Shown in pieces: positions 44,903 to 57,300 of a DNA stretch of 64,000 nt; within the stretch, counting starts at the first letter, position 1, and each line of letters starts with the position of its first letter. The notes beneath the pieces were generated by a model that had not been told where the DNA came from, made no database searches, and worked only from the letters and a program-made list of their open reading frames with translations. Both the position numbers and the translations under genes were made by a program. The stretch comes from Guyanagaster necrorhizus (taxonomy: Eukaryota; Basidiomycota; Agaricomycetes; Agaricales; Physalacriaceae), in NCBI RefSeq assembly GCF_019112545.1, contig NW_025064897.1:927926-991925 (forward strand), given 5' to 3'.

Positions 44903-47900
44903 TTAATTTAGAGATATTTCATAGTCATAGATCATCTCCTCAGTGTTCATCATTTTTTTGTTGATCCACTGGTTGGATTCAGTGCCATAGCCTTTCCAAC
45001 TGATAAGGTAATTGACCATTGTTGTTATTCCCTCACCTTTTGCCCTAATTTTACAGTTTATGGTTGAGTATCTGATTGATCTTATAGTATTCTTCATCGT
45101 CGATCAGATCTGGAGGCAGTGGTGGAGGTTTCTCCTGATTTGGAAAGGCTGGTGCAATATACAGAGATAGTAATGTCTCATTGAAGATATCATGGATTTT
45201 CCAGATGGCTGGTAGACAGAGTTTATATGTGCTTGCTCCAACTTTCGAGATTATCTGGAATGGGCTGGTCTGCTTATCAGAGAGTTTTTGTTTAGGTTAT
45301 AGTAGATGAAGATTTGTGGTATCCAGCCATACTTTGTCATTGACAGAGTATTCATGTGCTGGTCAGTAGTGTTTATCATATTGTGCTTTCATGGATGTGA
45401 CAGCTCATTTTAGTGCTATCTTGGTTTTGGCATGCATTTTTACCATTGTGGAGGTGAAGTCTGTGGAGGTGAGTGTGGTTGTTCAGTGTTGTTTTGTCTG
45501 AGTAACATTCAGGTGTCACTTATAATTGATAAAAAATAGTGTTTTCCCTATTGCAGAATAGACTCGGTTGTTATATTAGAAGGCTGTGAGAGCCAATCAT
45601 TCTATCCAGTCATCCTGCCAATAGTTGATGAAGAGTCAGAGGTATTTCTTGACTTTTTGATTGATGCATTCTGTCTGCCCATCAGTCTGTAGATAGTATG
45701 CAGTTGATGCATTGTGCTTGATATGTAGGAGTCGATAGAGGTCATCCAGGAATTTGAAGACAAATTGTGGTACCCTGTCTGAAATGATGACCTGTGGCAT
45801 ACCATACTTTGCATAGATCTCATCTCATAGGATTTTTGCCCATCCTTCTGAGGTCAGTTTGGTTGAACAAGTGATCAGAATGATCACTTTTGAGAATCAA
45901 TTGACTATGATGATGATTGTATCATACCCATTACAATCTGGTAATCTGGTGATCATGTTGACTGAGATATGAGTCCATGATGAAGATGAGACTTTGTTTG
46001 GGTGTAGAAGAGTGGGCCAGGCCTGTGTTGATGATTTTCCCTATTGACAGACTTTACATGCTTTGACATACATAGTAATGTTGTTACCCATCTTGGGCCA
46101 CCAGTATTCATATAGTACCAGTTCCTTAGTTTTAGCTATGCCAGAATAGCCAGCCATTGCATGATCATGGCAGATGGCGATGATTTTGCCTCAGAGCTCT
46201 TGGTCTCTTGAAATGTAGATTTGCCCATTGTAGCAGATCAGTCTCCCCTCCTTCATCATTCCTTGTTCATGGTTGAGGGAGAGGGCCATTCGTTGGTTCC
46301 ACTTGTGGCTGTCATGAGTTGCACTTTTTATGCATTCATGAATTTCATCCTCTATTGGCATTATCATGGCCTTGAAATGTTCAAGGTGCAGTAACATCAC
46401 CTCTTCATTATCAGCCCCTCCCTGATCATGATCTGCTCTTTGGCTGAGCAGGTTGGCTTTTTTGTTGATGGTATCCACTTTATGATAAAGCATATACTGG
46501 TACTAGCTCAATTCCATGACTCATCTTGCTTGTTGGTGATTTAATTTTTGAGGCTGTCAGAAATATTAGAGATTCTGGTGATCAGTCCAAATTTCAAAGA
46601 CCTTGGTTGCCCTGATTAGGTAATATCATCATTCCTTAAGAGCAAGCATAATAGCAAGGAGTTCCTTGTCATATATTTCATAGTTCCACTCTGTGATAGT
46701 GAGCACTTTTGATAGGAATGTGACTGGTTGCCATTGACCATCTTGTTTTTAGGATAATATGGCCCCAATGGCTCCTTTGCTCAAGTCAGTCTTGACTTGA
46801 AACTTTCCTTCTTGTGTCGGAATAGCAAGTACTACATCCTCTGCTAGTCATTGTTTTAGGTCATTAAAGGTGGTTTGTTAGGAGAGGCCTCAGATTCAGA
46901 GGGCATTGCTGGTTAGTTGCATCATCAGGCACACTACTTTGCTGTAATCTTGGATAAAGCATCAGTAGAATTTTGTGAAACTGAGGAACAATTACAGTTC
47001 TTTTTTTCTGGTCAGTTCTGGCCACTTGATTACTCTTGCAACTTTGATGAGATCCATCTGGATGCTCTCTTCTGAGATGATGACTCCTAGGTACTCTGTC
47101 TTGAGTATCTCAAACTTGCATTTTTTAGCCTTGAGAAACAACTTGTATTGCCTTATGAGGGCTAGTACTTGTCATACTAACTTCCTATGTTCTTCCTTTG
47201 TCTTAGACATGATTAAAATATTGTCAAGATAGATGGTGACCTTTTCAGTAATGATGAGGTCTTTGAATATATCATTCATCATCCACTGGAATGTGGCCAG
47301 AGAGTTGGTGAGCCCAAAGAACATGACTGTTAGCTTAAACAGTTCTTGGTTTGTTCGAAATGCTGTCTTTCACTCATCTCCCTTCTTGATGCAGACATTA
47401 TTGTATCCCCATCAGACATCAAGCTTCATATAGTATTTAGCACCTCAAAGCTTATCCATTAACTCAGAGATTAATAGAAAGGGGTATCAGTTTTTAATGG
47501 TTATTTCATTTAGTTTTTGGTAGTCTTAGACTGGCTGGAGTTTGCCATTTTTTTTTTTTACAAAGAAGAATGGTGATGCTATAGGGGACTTGGAGGGTCT
47601 GATGCATCCACTGGACAAGTTTTCATCTAAAAACTTGTTGAGTTTCTGCTGTTTGTTATTGCCAAGTAGATATGTCTTGCAATCCAAGTTTGCATTTGCA
47701 TTTGGGATGAGTTCAATGGCATGGTCTCAGGGTTTTAGTTTTGGCAACTCATCAAAATTTTTCTTTTTGAATAGGTCTTTAAAGTTGTGTGCTCAGTTGG
47801 ATACCATTTCTTTGAAGGTTTTTTCTGCTCTTTGTTTATTGGCCTTGGCAGCCAGATCATTAGTGTGATGCATCATCTGGATATGTAGCTCTTGCTGGAG

Positions 47901-48793
47901 ATCCATGGCAAGGATTGTTTCTCCATCCTCCATCTCTTCATCCCACCAGTCTTCAGAATCCTCATTAGGAAGTTCAAATGGAATTTTCTGATATCGGCAT
48001 TGTGTGAACATGATCTGCCTGGTTTTCCAATTAATTAATGGATTGTGATATATGAGCCAGTCATGATCCAGGAAAACTTTCTTTGTTCCAAGGTCTATGA
48101 CAGCTAGGTCGATTCATTCTGAGTGATCACCAATTGTGAGCCTGAGTTCTATGAATTTGGTGATTGAACTGGCTTGGTTTTTTGTTCTGTTGGCATTATA
48201 GACTGGGATTGGGGCAGCAGTGGCTTGGGTTGGAAGCTTATGCTTGTTGACAAAAGCATGGTTGATGGAACTCCTGATACACCTGCTGTCAATCAGGGCT
48301 GTTACCACATGGATGGAACAAGACATAAGAGTTTTGATTTGAGCTTTAGTGAGTAAGTCTTATCCAACTATTTTGGATCTTCAAATGAACTTTTGTGGCC
48401 CTTGGAGCTTGTTGAGCCATTCCAGGGCCTGGCATCTTTTGGCTCTTTTCATCCCTTCTGCCATGTTGTCAATGACTTCTTTGACTCAGATCCAATAGAC
48501 CCAATTCTTGAGTATGGCTTTAGCTATTGCTTTGTCCCTAGCATCTCAGATGGCATGCCAGGTCCATTCAGTGTCAAATGGTTTCAGCCAGGTATTGGAG
48601 CTCTCTGCCTCCATTTGGTCCAAAGGCATTTGAGGTTTCTTTTGCGATTTTTTGATATGCAAGTTAAAGTCCTGGAGTATATTTGAATGCTTTGGTACAG
48701 TAGATATAGGGATAACTACAGAAACTTTATCAGTTCAACTAGCAGCTGTCAATTGCACACTGTAAATATCCTCAGCTGGCACAGTGGAATTGC
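44903..48793 (-). pseudogene. E2 pol remnant
   Basis: Decayed pol ending at TAA 44903-44905. Protease near 48.3 kb reads ALIDSRCIRSSINHAF, with the catalytic motif's Gly changed to Arg. The stretch at 47793-48011 includes PFELPNEDSEDWWDEEMEDG. The RT motif is YLDN near 47220 (second Asp to Asn, G-to-A). RNase H and integrase follow, including VDTINKKANLLSQRADHDQG at 46.4 kb. The best-preserved part is the chromodomain, VNYLISWKGYGTESNQWINK, at 44903-45097. This domain directs integration to heterochromatin in studied chromoviruses. Not functional. Confidence 0.85.
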
Positions 48794-49217
48794 TCACTGG
48801 TTGGCCCCATCTTTTACTTCCTCCATCTTTGTTTCTTTGCCAAGTTCTTTGTCTTCCTTCTGTAGCTCAGCAATCTGTGTATGAATATCTTCTCAGATTC
48901 TTTTCTTCTTTGGGTAGTCTTTGGCCATGTGGCTCTTCTGTCCACAGTTGAAACACTTCCCTTCCTTTTTCATGTGGTCAATGTCCATTGGCTTTCTACT
49001 CCTGGTGTATGTTGTCCTGGTTCTGATCCTTTGTGTACTATAGGCAGGGGCTATAGAGGATCCTGATGATTTTCCAGCAGTTGTCCTCAATGATTTGTTC
49101 AGAGTTGATGGTGTCAACTTCTTGGGGTATTCTTGTAGTGTCATGGATTCTGCTTTCTGCCTTTATCATTCCTTATACATCTTGATGATCCTCTCCTTCC
49201 ATTCATCATAACTATTT
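48794..49217 (-). pseudogene. E2 gag, C-terminal part
   Basis: Zinc knuckle reads CFNCGQKSHMAKDY: the fourth ligand Cys is Tyr through one G-to-A change at 48914-48916. Upstream is the basic linker MTLQEYPKKLTPSTLNKSLR. Gag ends at the conserved TGA 48794-48796. The N-terminal part lies across E3 at 58699-61480. Confidence 0.8.
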
Positions 49218-51101
49218 TGTTATGATTTTTCCTTCTTTCCTCCTTTCCAATTATAAAACCCCTATTTATGCTTAGTCAAGGTGTCAAGAACAAGCACTTA
49301 AAGCCTGGGAGCAGCTTAGTCATCACAACAAGCTGACTTTGCTATAGTTTTCTGATGCTACTGATGATGTGCTTGGTAACAGCTAAATGACTAAGAGAAG
49401 TGAATGAGGAATGAACTCTCAAACACCAACACCTAACCACTCAATACACAATCACCAAATACAGTTGAGGTCAGTTGTTTTGAGTACAATAGAAGCACTC
49501 TTGCAGTCTTAAGTAAAATCACAGAAACAGTCAATAAAGACAGTTATTTAACTCTATCTTGCTTTCAAAGATGCAATGCTTGTGAGAGTAGTTTATAGCA
49601 ATGTTTAAGTATAATTAGGACTTAGAATCAACACCAAATTGCGCTCCAAACCAACTTAGAATATTCCAAAACCCAATAAACTCTGAAACCCAAATACTAA
49701 GTCTATCAAGCACTTAGGCTTGACTAGCTGCACTCTTGGCTGGCTAGCGGTCCTCAAAACCAAAGAACTTGTATTCTGATGCTGAAACCATTATAGTTTG
49801 AAACCCAAATTAATCTGAAACCCAAAATATAGTTATTATTCCAATCTAATCCTCTCTCTAAGTGACAAAGCAACTTAAATAAATCACTAAGTCGAAGCAG
49901 AACTCAAAATCTATTGTCCCAGGGACTAGCTACAGTGGGCTAGAAGGCCTGAATGCGGGGGTGGGTTGCTTGCTTGCTATTTCCCCCTCATTCCCTTCTT
50001 TTATACACCAACAACAGGTATAGAATCTATAAATAAAGCATTCAAAATAATATTCCTCCTGTTTAAAGCGGAATCACACCATTATTCCAGAATAGTGGCA
50101 CTCCTGGACTCCCCTAGGCTTGCCCAGACCTGCCTGGCCATTGCACAGCTTTATTTTAAGCCTACAGTGCCTGTGGGTACCTAACTCCTTTCTGTCTACT
50201 CAAATTTTTAATCCTCTGAGTTATTCTTAGTAGCTTGATCGATCAGGCCTGATCAGGCCTGGTCAACCGGTCCTATCCAGTCTATTCCTCTCAATTCTAA
50301 GTCCCTTAGGTCACCTGATACCTAGGAAATTTGGACTTAGGCATTTCAGTCAAAACTCATAGTGCTAGCCATAGATCATTGGGTCTCACTTCTTACTGCT
50401 CCTGGATGATGCTATCTCTACTCAATACTCCACAACTGGCTATGGTATTATACCTCTAGCTGTCTTAGAATATACTTGTCTTAGTGGCATGTAGAATTGG
50501 CCTCATTTGAGGTACCATTTCTAAGTCCAACTTAGACTTAGTATTTTCCAAGGTGTGGTGCTGAACTTTTCTAAGTTCAAACCTGACTTAGGATTTTTAT
50601 CCTTAGGCCATGTTATTTTACAAAGTCTCTTTTGGACTTAGTATTAGTGACTAGCATGACTATCAGCTTGGAGCCTCAGCCATAATCCTTTACTGGCTAA
50701 TGATTCTCAGTTACTAGCATATTCTAGTGTGTTATACAGAATTTGCAAATTATAGGGCTGGACATGTAGCCTGCATATCACTGACATCTAATGACAAATG
50801 CACAATTGGCCTTTTATGAACAGTAATGATGGCCAAGGACAATGAGCACTCAGAATAGAAACATACACAATAAGTATGTAGTATTAATAGTGAACCATGT
50901 ACAGTATTTAAGAAGGGCTTGCTCTTGCTGGAAACCCCAGCTTTGAGCTAAAGTTTATAACCACCATTCTACCTCAAGTCTAACCTTGATCTTGTGACAC
51001 TCTGATACAAATACATGCTAGTGAACTCAGCTGATCCCTCAAAGTGTGAAGGGACACCTGTTTATCACATGTGTTTGTTCACATGATGCTTGGGCCTAAT
51101 A
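49218..51101 (+). repeat. E3 5' LTR, split by a 1416-bp insertion
   Basis: TGTTATGAT... to ...GGGCCTAATA. Without the insertion and duplicated CTGA it is 464 bp, exactly the length of its 3' partner. TATTTAA at 50905-50911 is followed 34 nt later by AGCTTTGAGCTAA at 50939-50951. The sequence just outside the LTR, 51103-51115, is its complement TTAGCTCAAAGCT. Confidence 0.88.
49365..50780. mobile_element. E4: 1416-bp TG...CA insertion in the E3 LTR
   Basis: Begins TGATGTGC and ends GCATATCA (7 of 8 inverted-terminal matches). It is flanked by CTGA on both sides (49361-49364, 50781-50784), or ACTGA if the last A is counted in the duplication. The intact 3' LTR of E3 has a single GCTACTGACATC there. 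No coding potential is evident. It carries repeated CTAAGTCC/GGACTTAG-type words. It looks like a solo LTR of another retroelement family or a non-autonomous element. Confidence 0.75.
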
Positions 51102-54100
51102 ATTAGCTCAAAGCTTCCTTGTTCCCTTTCTCAAGTCTAATTGTGCTGAGAAACTGAATACCCCCCTCCAACAACAATAACTCTGACTTAGACCATGAGT
51201 TTTTTGAACTCCTCACCTCCATCATTGAAACATTGATCAGACTATTGGTGATCATTCAGCTGTGCTAAGGATGCCATTCTATTACTGCCTGGGCTCTCAG
51301 ACACTACCAGAAATTCCAACACATTCAGCATATTCTATAAAACGTAACCCCTGACCTTCCCCTCCATGACATCTCTGAATCCTGAAAAATGACCTACCAG
51401 TCCCCAGAAGTCAGGCCTTGTGGCTTGCATCAGGGGGATGGTCAAGAAGAAGTGGAAGGACAACATTCCTCCTAACTCAGAAACCAGCACTCTTACATCT
51501 CAGGAGGATGCAGGATTTTTGTACCAAACATGGTCCTCCACAGCAAGAACTAGAATATCCTGGAGGACTTCTTTGAGCAGTCCCCCTTCCCCAACCCCTC
51601 TTCTGCCTCCTGCACTCACAGGATTGCTGACCATGCCTGGAACTCTCTTGATGTCCCTCAGATGGCTTGATGATTCTGACCTCTGACTTCTTGCAGCCAG
51701 TCTCATGGCACCCCTTCTCCCATCAGAACTGGCATCAGGGTGGGGCAGGATCTCCCAGACCAGCCAGACAATGAACAGTGACAACAAGAACAATGAGAGA
51801 AGACTGTATGGTGATATTTTCCAACTTGGGACTTTACTGTTTCCTTCAACTATAATGATGCTGTATGACAAGAAGAGCATAGGCAGCAAAATGACCTGCA
51901 GCCAGTATGTGGTGAACATGAGGACTGCTGCATGGAGGAGGAGTCACAGAGGAGGGCTGCCACTGAGTACAATAAGTAAAACTGAGATGCTCAGCAAAGG
52001 ATGGAGAGGGACTGACTGGATAGAGCCAACATCTCTAACTGGTATAGACTCTGACCAGAGGTTGCCAGCATTCTTGCCTCAGTATGAGCAGACCCCTCTC
52101 TTTTCTCCCCAATCTTTAGAGAGTCTAGTATCACAAGAAGTGGGACCTCTGAGTACTGGGCAGATGGTACTTGAACCAGGAGAGGTCAATGTCCCTCAAC
52201 ACCATAATATCCCCCTTCCTGATGAACATCCAGCACTGACTCAGCATTCAGAAGTGACAAGTCTATTCTCAGACACTATAGACTTCAAATCTCTGACAAC
52301 ACCTATATCCCTGCCCATGCCCTCTGAGGATTTCTCAGAAGTAGAGTCATTGGTCAGCTTATCAACGACAACTACTGACAAAATGTCTGCCTCTATCATG
52401 AGTGAGTGGAGATGGCAAGAGTGACTGGCAGAAACAGGTATGACTCTGATATCAGCAGCCAGCCTGCTATCACCTATAACCATACACCAGATCCTGAAAC
52501 TGCTGGACCAAGCATCCAGCCAGGGATCTAAGACAATGGTACAACTGGAAGAGGCAGGGAGTTTTTACAATCTGCCTGCTATTTCCCTCCTTGAGGAGGA
52601 AGAAGATGAAGGGGAAATAGAGGAAGAGGAAACTGAAAGCAGTGACCTATCCTGCCTTAGCAGGGTCCTCAGGTATGGACTAATAGAAACAATGGACAAA
52701 GAAGAACTGGAACAGGAAATAAAGAGGGCATGAATGCAGGAATACTAGGAGTTTTACCTGAGAGAGATAAATTTCTTATAGCACAATGCTATCTGGCTAG
52801 CATCACAACTAGGACAATTATATTTGAATTCCACCACTGATGAAAGAACAGAGATTCTGAGGCATGTGGCAACAGACTATGCTGCAGTTCAATACAACTA
52901 GAGGCACCCTGAGGATCAGGTTCAAAGACTACCTGCACATCCGATGCCAGTAAAAGTCCACTCCATGCTGTAGACACCACTGGTAACACCAAAATGAGCT
53001 GTATACACAGCTCCATCTATTTAGAGTATATTTTCATACTCTGCCTCTTCCTCCTGCTCAATAGCAACTCGGCTCTCTCAATCCCAACCTCAGCCCAGAG
53101 AGATGCTGGTACTATACTGAAACCCATGGAATGACAAGGGAAGCTGATTACTGGAGGCTCAGCCTCCTTCAGATGAAGCAACCAGAAGCAGAAAAGAGCT
53201 GATGCATGATGATCCCAAAGCAGTCTGACTAGGGTTTACCATTCATGATGGCATCATTATGCAAAGGGATGAACCATCACAGGGAAGTCCAGTAGCAGAT
53301 GACAACTCACTACACTCCTTCCCTGAGCCACCACATGAATGGCAACGATCTCTTTTTTCTGAATGGCCCAATCTGATGGGCATGCTACCTTATGATGCAG
53401 TAGTCTTCTAATGCCACCTGGACCTCTTATAGAAACTCCACCCTTTTAAAGAGGCTTCTGACAATATCAATCACTTCCTCATCAACTGTGAACAATACTT
53501 TGAAGTCTACATCGAATATCTCAGGATGGACATGAATAAGATTGTCTTTGCTGCCTCCTATTTCGAAGAGAAGGTGAAGACATGGTGGATCCTTATTTCC
53601 CTGAACTTCTGATCAATGACCAGAGGACATTACCGGTACCTCTCATGGCTGGTATTCAAACAAATGCTGAATGACAAGTTCATTGATCTGGCAGTACAGG
53701 AGGTCTATAAGCAGAAGATCAAGGAGTATAAGATGGGAGACAAAGCTGCCATGGATTACTTCAATGAGCTGGAGTGACTCACCAAGCTTGCCAGATTCCA
53801 AGATGATATGACAAATGATGGATGAATGGTCAAGGCCCTCAAGTGAGGAGTTCCCCCTTCCTACATCATGATGATTTCTGTGATTGGCATCAAAATACTG
53901 ATGCTGAATGGCTATGATGAATGAAAAGAATGAATCATCAAGATGTACAGAGAATGACAAAGGCAGAAAGCAGAAGCAACAATGCTACAAGAATATCCCA
54001 AGAAGTTGACCTCATCAACCCCAAACAAAGCATCAGAGATAACTGCTGGGAAATCACCAGAACCCTCTATGGCCCCTATCTATGGCTTCCAGAAAACTGA

Positions 54101-54329
54101 AACAGAGATGACATACACCAGGGCTGAGAAGCTAATGGACATCAACTAAATGAAGAAGGAAGGGAAATGTTTCAATTGTGGACAGAAAGGCCACATAGTG
54201 AAGGATTGCCTAAAGAAGAAGCAAACCAGAGAAGACATCTGGGCACAGATTGCTGACTTACAAAAGGAAGAAGAAGAACTCAGCATAGAGATGAAGGTTG
54301 AGGAAGTAAAAGATGGGACCAGTCAGTGA
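51102..54329 (+). pseudogene. E3 gag remnant with long N-terminal region
   Basis: One reading frame, broken mainly by TGA, runs from about 51.4 kb to TGA 54327-54329. N-terminal 2 kb: Ser/Thr/Pro-rich (RTRISWRTSLSSPPSPTPLL), a YDKKSIGSKMTCSQYV stretch, SMPSEDFSEVESLVSLSTTT-like acidic/Ser parts written here only in outline, and an acidic run LLEEEEDEGEIEEEETESSD. A retrotrans_gag-like capsid domain follows at about 53.44-53.95 kb (INHFLINCEQYFEVYIEYLR, YRYLSWLVFKQMLNDKFIDL). The intact zinc knuckle CFNCGQKGHIVKDC is at 54168-54209. Pol lies in another frame (-1), so a frameshift was probably used for its expression. Confidence 0.8.
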
Positions 54330-57300
54330 GTGATTTCACTAAGCTGGCCAATGGACCTTACGGTGTGCAACCCCCAGCCACTGGTCAGACTGATAGTATT
54401 TCTGTAGTTACTAATATGTCTACTATGTATTTGAATATACCACAAACTACTCAACTGCACACTAAAGAATCACAAAAGAAAACTCAAATGCCTTCAAGCC
54501 AAATAGGAGCAGAGAGCCCCACCACATGGCTCAAGCTATTTGACACTGAATAAACTTGGCAGGCAATCAGAAACACTAAAGGAAAAGCAGAAGCCAGAGC
54601 TGTACTAAAAAATTGGGTCCACCACATTAGGGTTGAAGAAATAATTGATGAGATGATAGAAGGGATGAAAAAGGCAGAATGGTGCCAAGCCCTGGAATGG
54701 CTTGATAAACTCTGAGGACCACAAAAGTTCATTAGACGAACTAAGACTGCTGGACAAGACCTAATCACTAAGGCCCAAATTAAGACACTCACAACTTGAT
54801 CTATTCACACAGTAACAGCCCTAATTGACAGCAGATCCACTGGGAGTTCTATCAATCATGCTTTTGTCAATAAGCATAAACTTCCAACCTGAGCCACAGC
54901 AGCCCTGATCTCAGTATACAATGCAGATGGGACCAAGAACTAAGCCAGATCGATCACTGAGTTCATTGAGCTAAGACTCACAATTGAGGATCATTCAGAA
55001 TGAATTGACTTAGCTGTCACAGACCTCAGCACCAAAGAAGTTTTTCTTGGTCATGATTGGCTCATACATCATAACCTGCTAATCAACTGGAAAACTGGGC
55101 AAATCACATTTGCTCAATATCGATGCTAAAAAATCCCCTTTGAGTTGCCAGATGAGGATCCTGAGGACCAATGAGATGAAGAAATGGAGGATGGAGAAAC
55201 CATCCTAGCAGTCAACCTCCAACAAGAGATACACATCCAGGCAGTCCATCATGCCAAGGCTAATGAGCAGAAGGAAGAGAAAATGTTTGAAGAGATAGTA
55301 CTAGAATGGGCTCGAGATTATTAAGACCTGTTCAAAAAAGAAAGCTTCGATGAGCTCCCAAAACCCAAACCCTGAGATTATGCCATCAAACTTACCCCAA
55401 ATGCCAATGCAAATCTCAACTGCAAAACCTACCTGCTGGGGATCAATAAGCAACAGGAATTTGACAAGTTCCTTGATGAAAACCTATCCAGCAGGAGAAT
55501 TTGACCCTCCAAATCCCCTATGGCCTCTCTATTCTTCTTCATCAAAAAGAAGGATAGCAAACTCTGGCCAGTCCAGGATTATCGAAAACTAAATGAAATG
55601 ACTATTAAAAATTGATACCCTCTGCCGCTTATCTCCAAGTTAATAGATAAACTCTGGGGAGCCAAATATTACATGAAGCTTGATGTTCAATGGGGATATA
55701 ACAATGTCCACATTAAAGAGAGAGATGAATGGAAGACAGTGTTCAGGACAAACTGAGGGTTATTCAAACCAACCATCATGTTTTTTGGACTGACCAACTC
55801 CCCTGCCACCTTTCAGTGGATGATGAATGACATCTTCAAGGACCTCATTGCCACAGAGAAGGTCACCATCTATCTTGATGACATTTTAATAATGTCTAAA
55901 ATAAGAGAGGAGCACTGTAGGCTGGTATGACAAGTATTAGCCCTCATGAGGAAACACAAGTTGTTCTTCAAAGCCAAGAAATGTGAATTTGAGGTGCTTG
56001 AAATAGAGTACTTAGAAGTCATCATTGCAGAAGGAACTATTCGGATGGATCCAATCAAAGTTGCGAGAGTAACAGAATGGCTAGTTTCAACCAAAAAGAA
56101 GGAACTATAGTCATTCCTCAGATTTACAAACTTTTATTGATGCTTCATCTGAGATTACAGCAAAGTAGTCTGCCCAATGATGCAGCTAACTGGCAATACC
56201 CTCTGGACTTGAGAAACCTCCCAACAAATCACCTTTAACAATCTGAAGCATCAACTAGCCAAAGATGTCATCTTCACTATCCCGACTCAGAAAGAGAAAT
56301 TCAGGATCAAAGCCAACTCAAGTAAGGGAGCTATTGGGGCCATACTATTCCAAGAGCAAGATAATAGATAGTGACCAGTCATGTTTCTGTCAAAAGCACT
56401 CACCATCACAGAACAGAATTATGAGATCTATGATAAGGAACTCCTCACTATTATGCTCGCTCTTGAAGAATGGCAACATTATCTGATAGAGGTGACTGAG
56501 GTCTTCGAGATCTGAACTGACCACCAGAACCTCTGATACTTTCATCAACCTCAGAAGCTGAACCACTGACAAGCAAGATGGGTTACAGAACTAAGCTAGT
56601 ACCAATACATGCTCCATCACAAAGCAGGCACTGCTAACAAAAAGGCTGACCTCCTCAGCTGAAGAGCAGACCATGACCAGAGAGGGGCCAACAATGAAGG
56701 AGTAACACTATTACATCTGGAGCATTTCAGAGCTATGATAATGCTGACTGAAGAAGAAATACACAAATGAATCAAAAGTGTGACATGCAATAGTCATCAA
56801 TAGAATCAACAAATAGCACCTTTGCTTAACTATGAGAGAGGAATGATGCAGGAAGGAGGGTTGATTCACTATGATGGATGAATCTATATTCCAAGAGACT
56901 AAGGACTCCAAGGTGAGATCATCATAACCTGCCATGATCATCTCACTGCAGGCCACTCCAAGATCAGCAAAACTAAGGAACTGGTTCTACAGAAATATTG
57001 GTGGCCAAAGATGGGCAACAACATTATTAAGTATGTCAAGACATGTGAGGTCTGCCAGAGGGAAAAGTCATCGACACAAGCTCAACCCACCCCTTTACAC
57101 CCAAATGAAGTCCCATCTATACCATGGACTCACATTTCAGTCAACATGATTACCAGATTATCAGATTATAATGGGTATGATGCAATTATTGTTATTGTTG
57201 ATCAATTCTCAAAAATGATCATTCCAATTGCCTGCTCAATCAAACTAGCTTTGAAAGGATGGGCAAAAATCCTATGAGACAAAGTTTATGTGAAATACAG

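Noticed and set aside
51500..51919. 139-codon minus-strand frame with hydrophobic segments inside E3
   Set aside because: Antisense to the E3 gag N-terminal region, whose frame and homologues in E1 and E2 are better supported.
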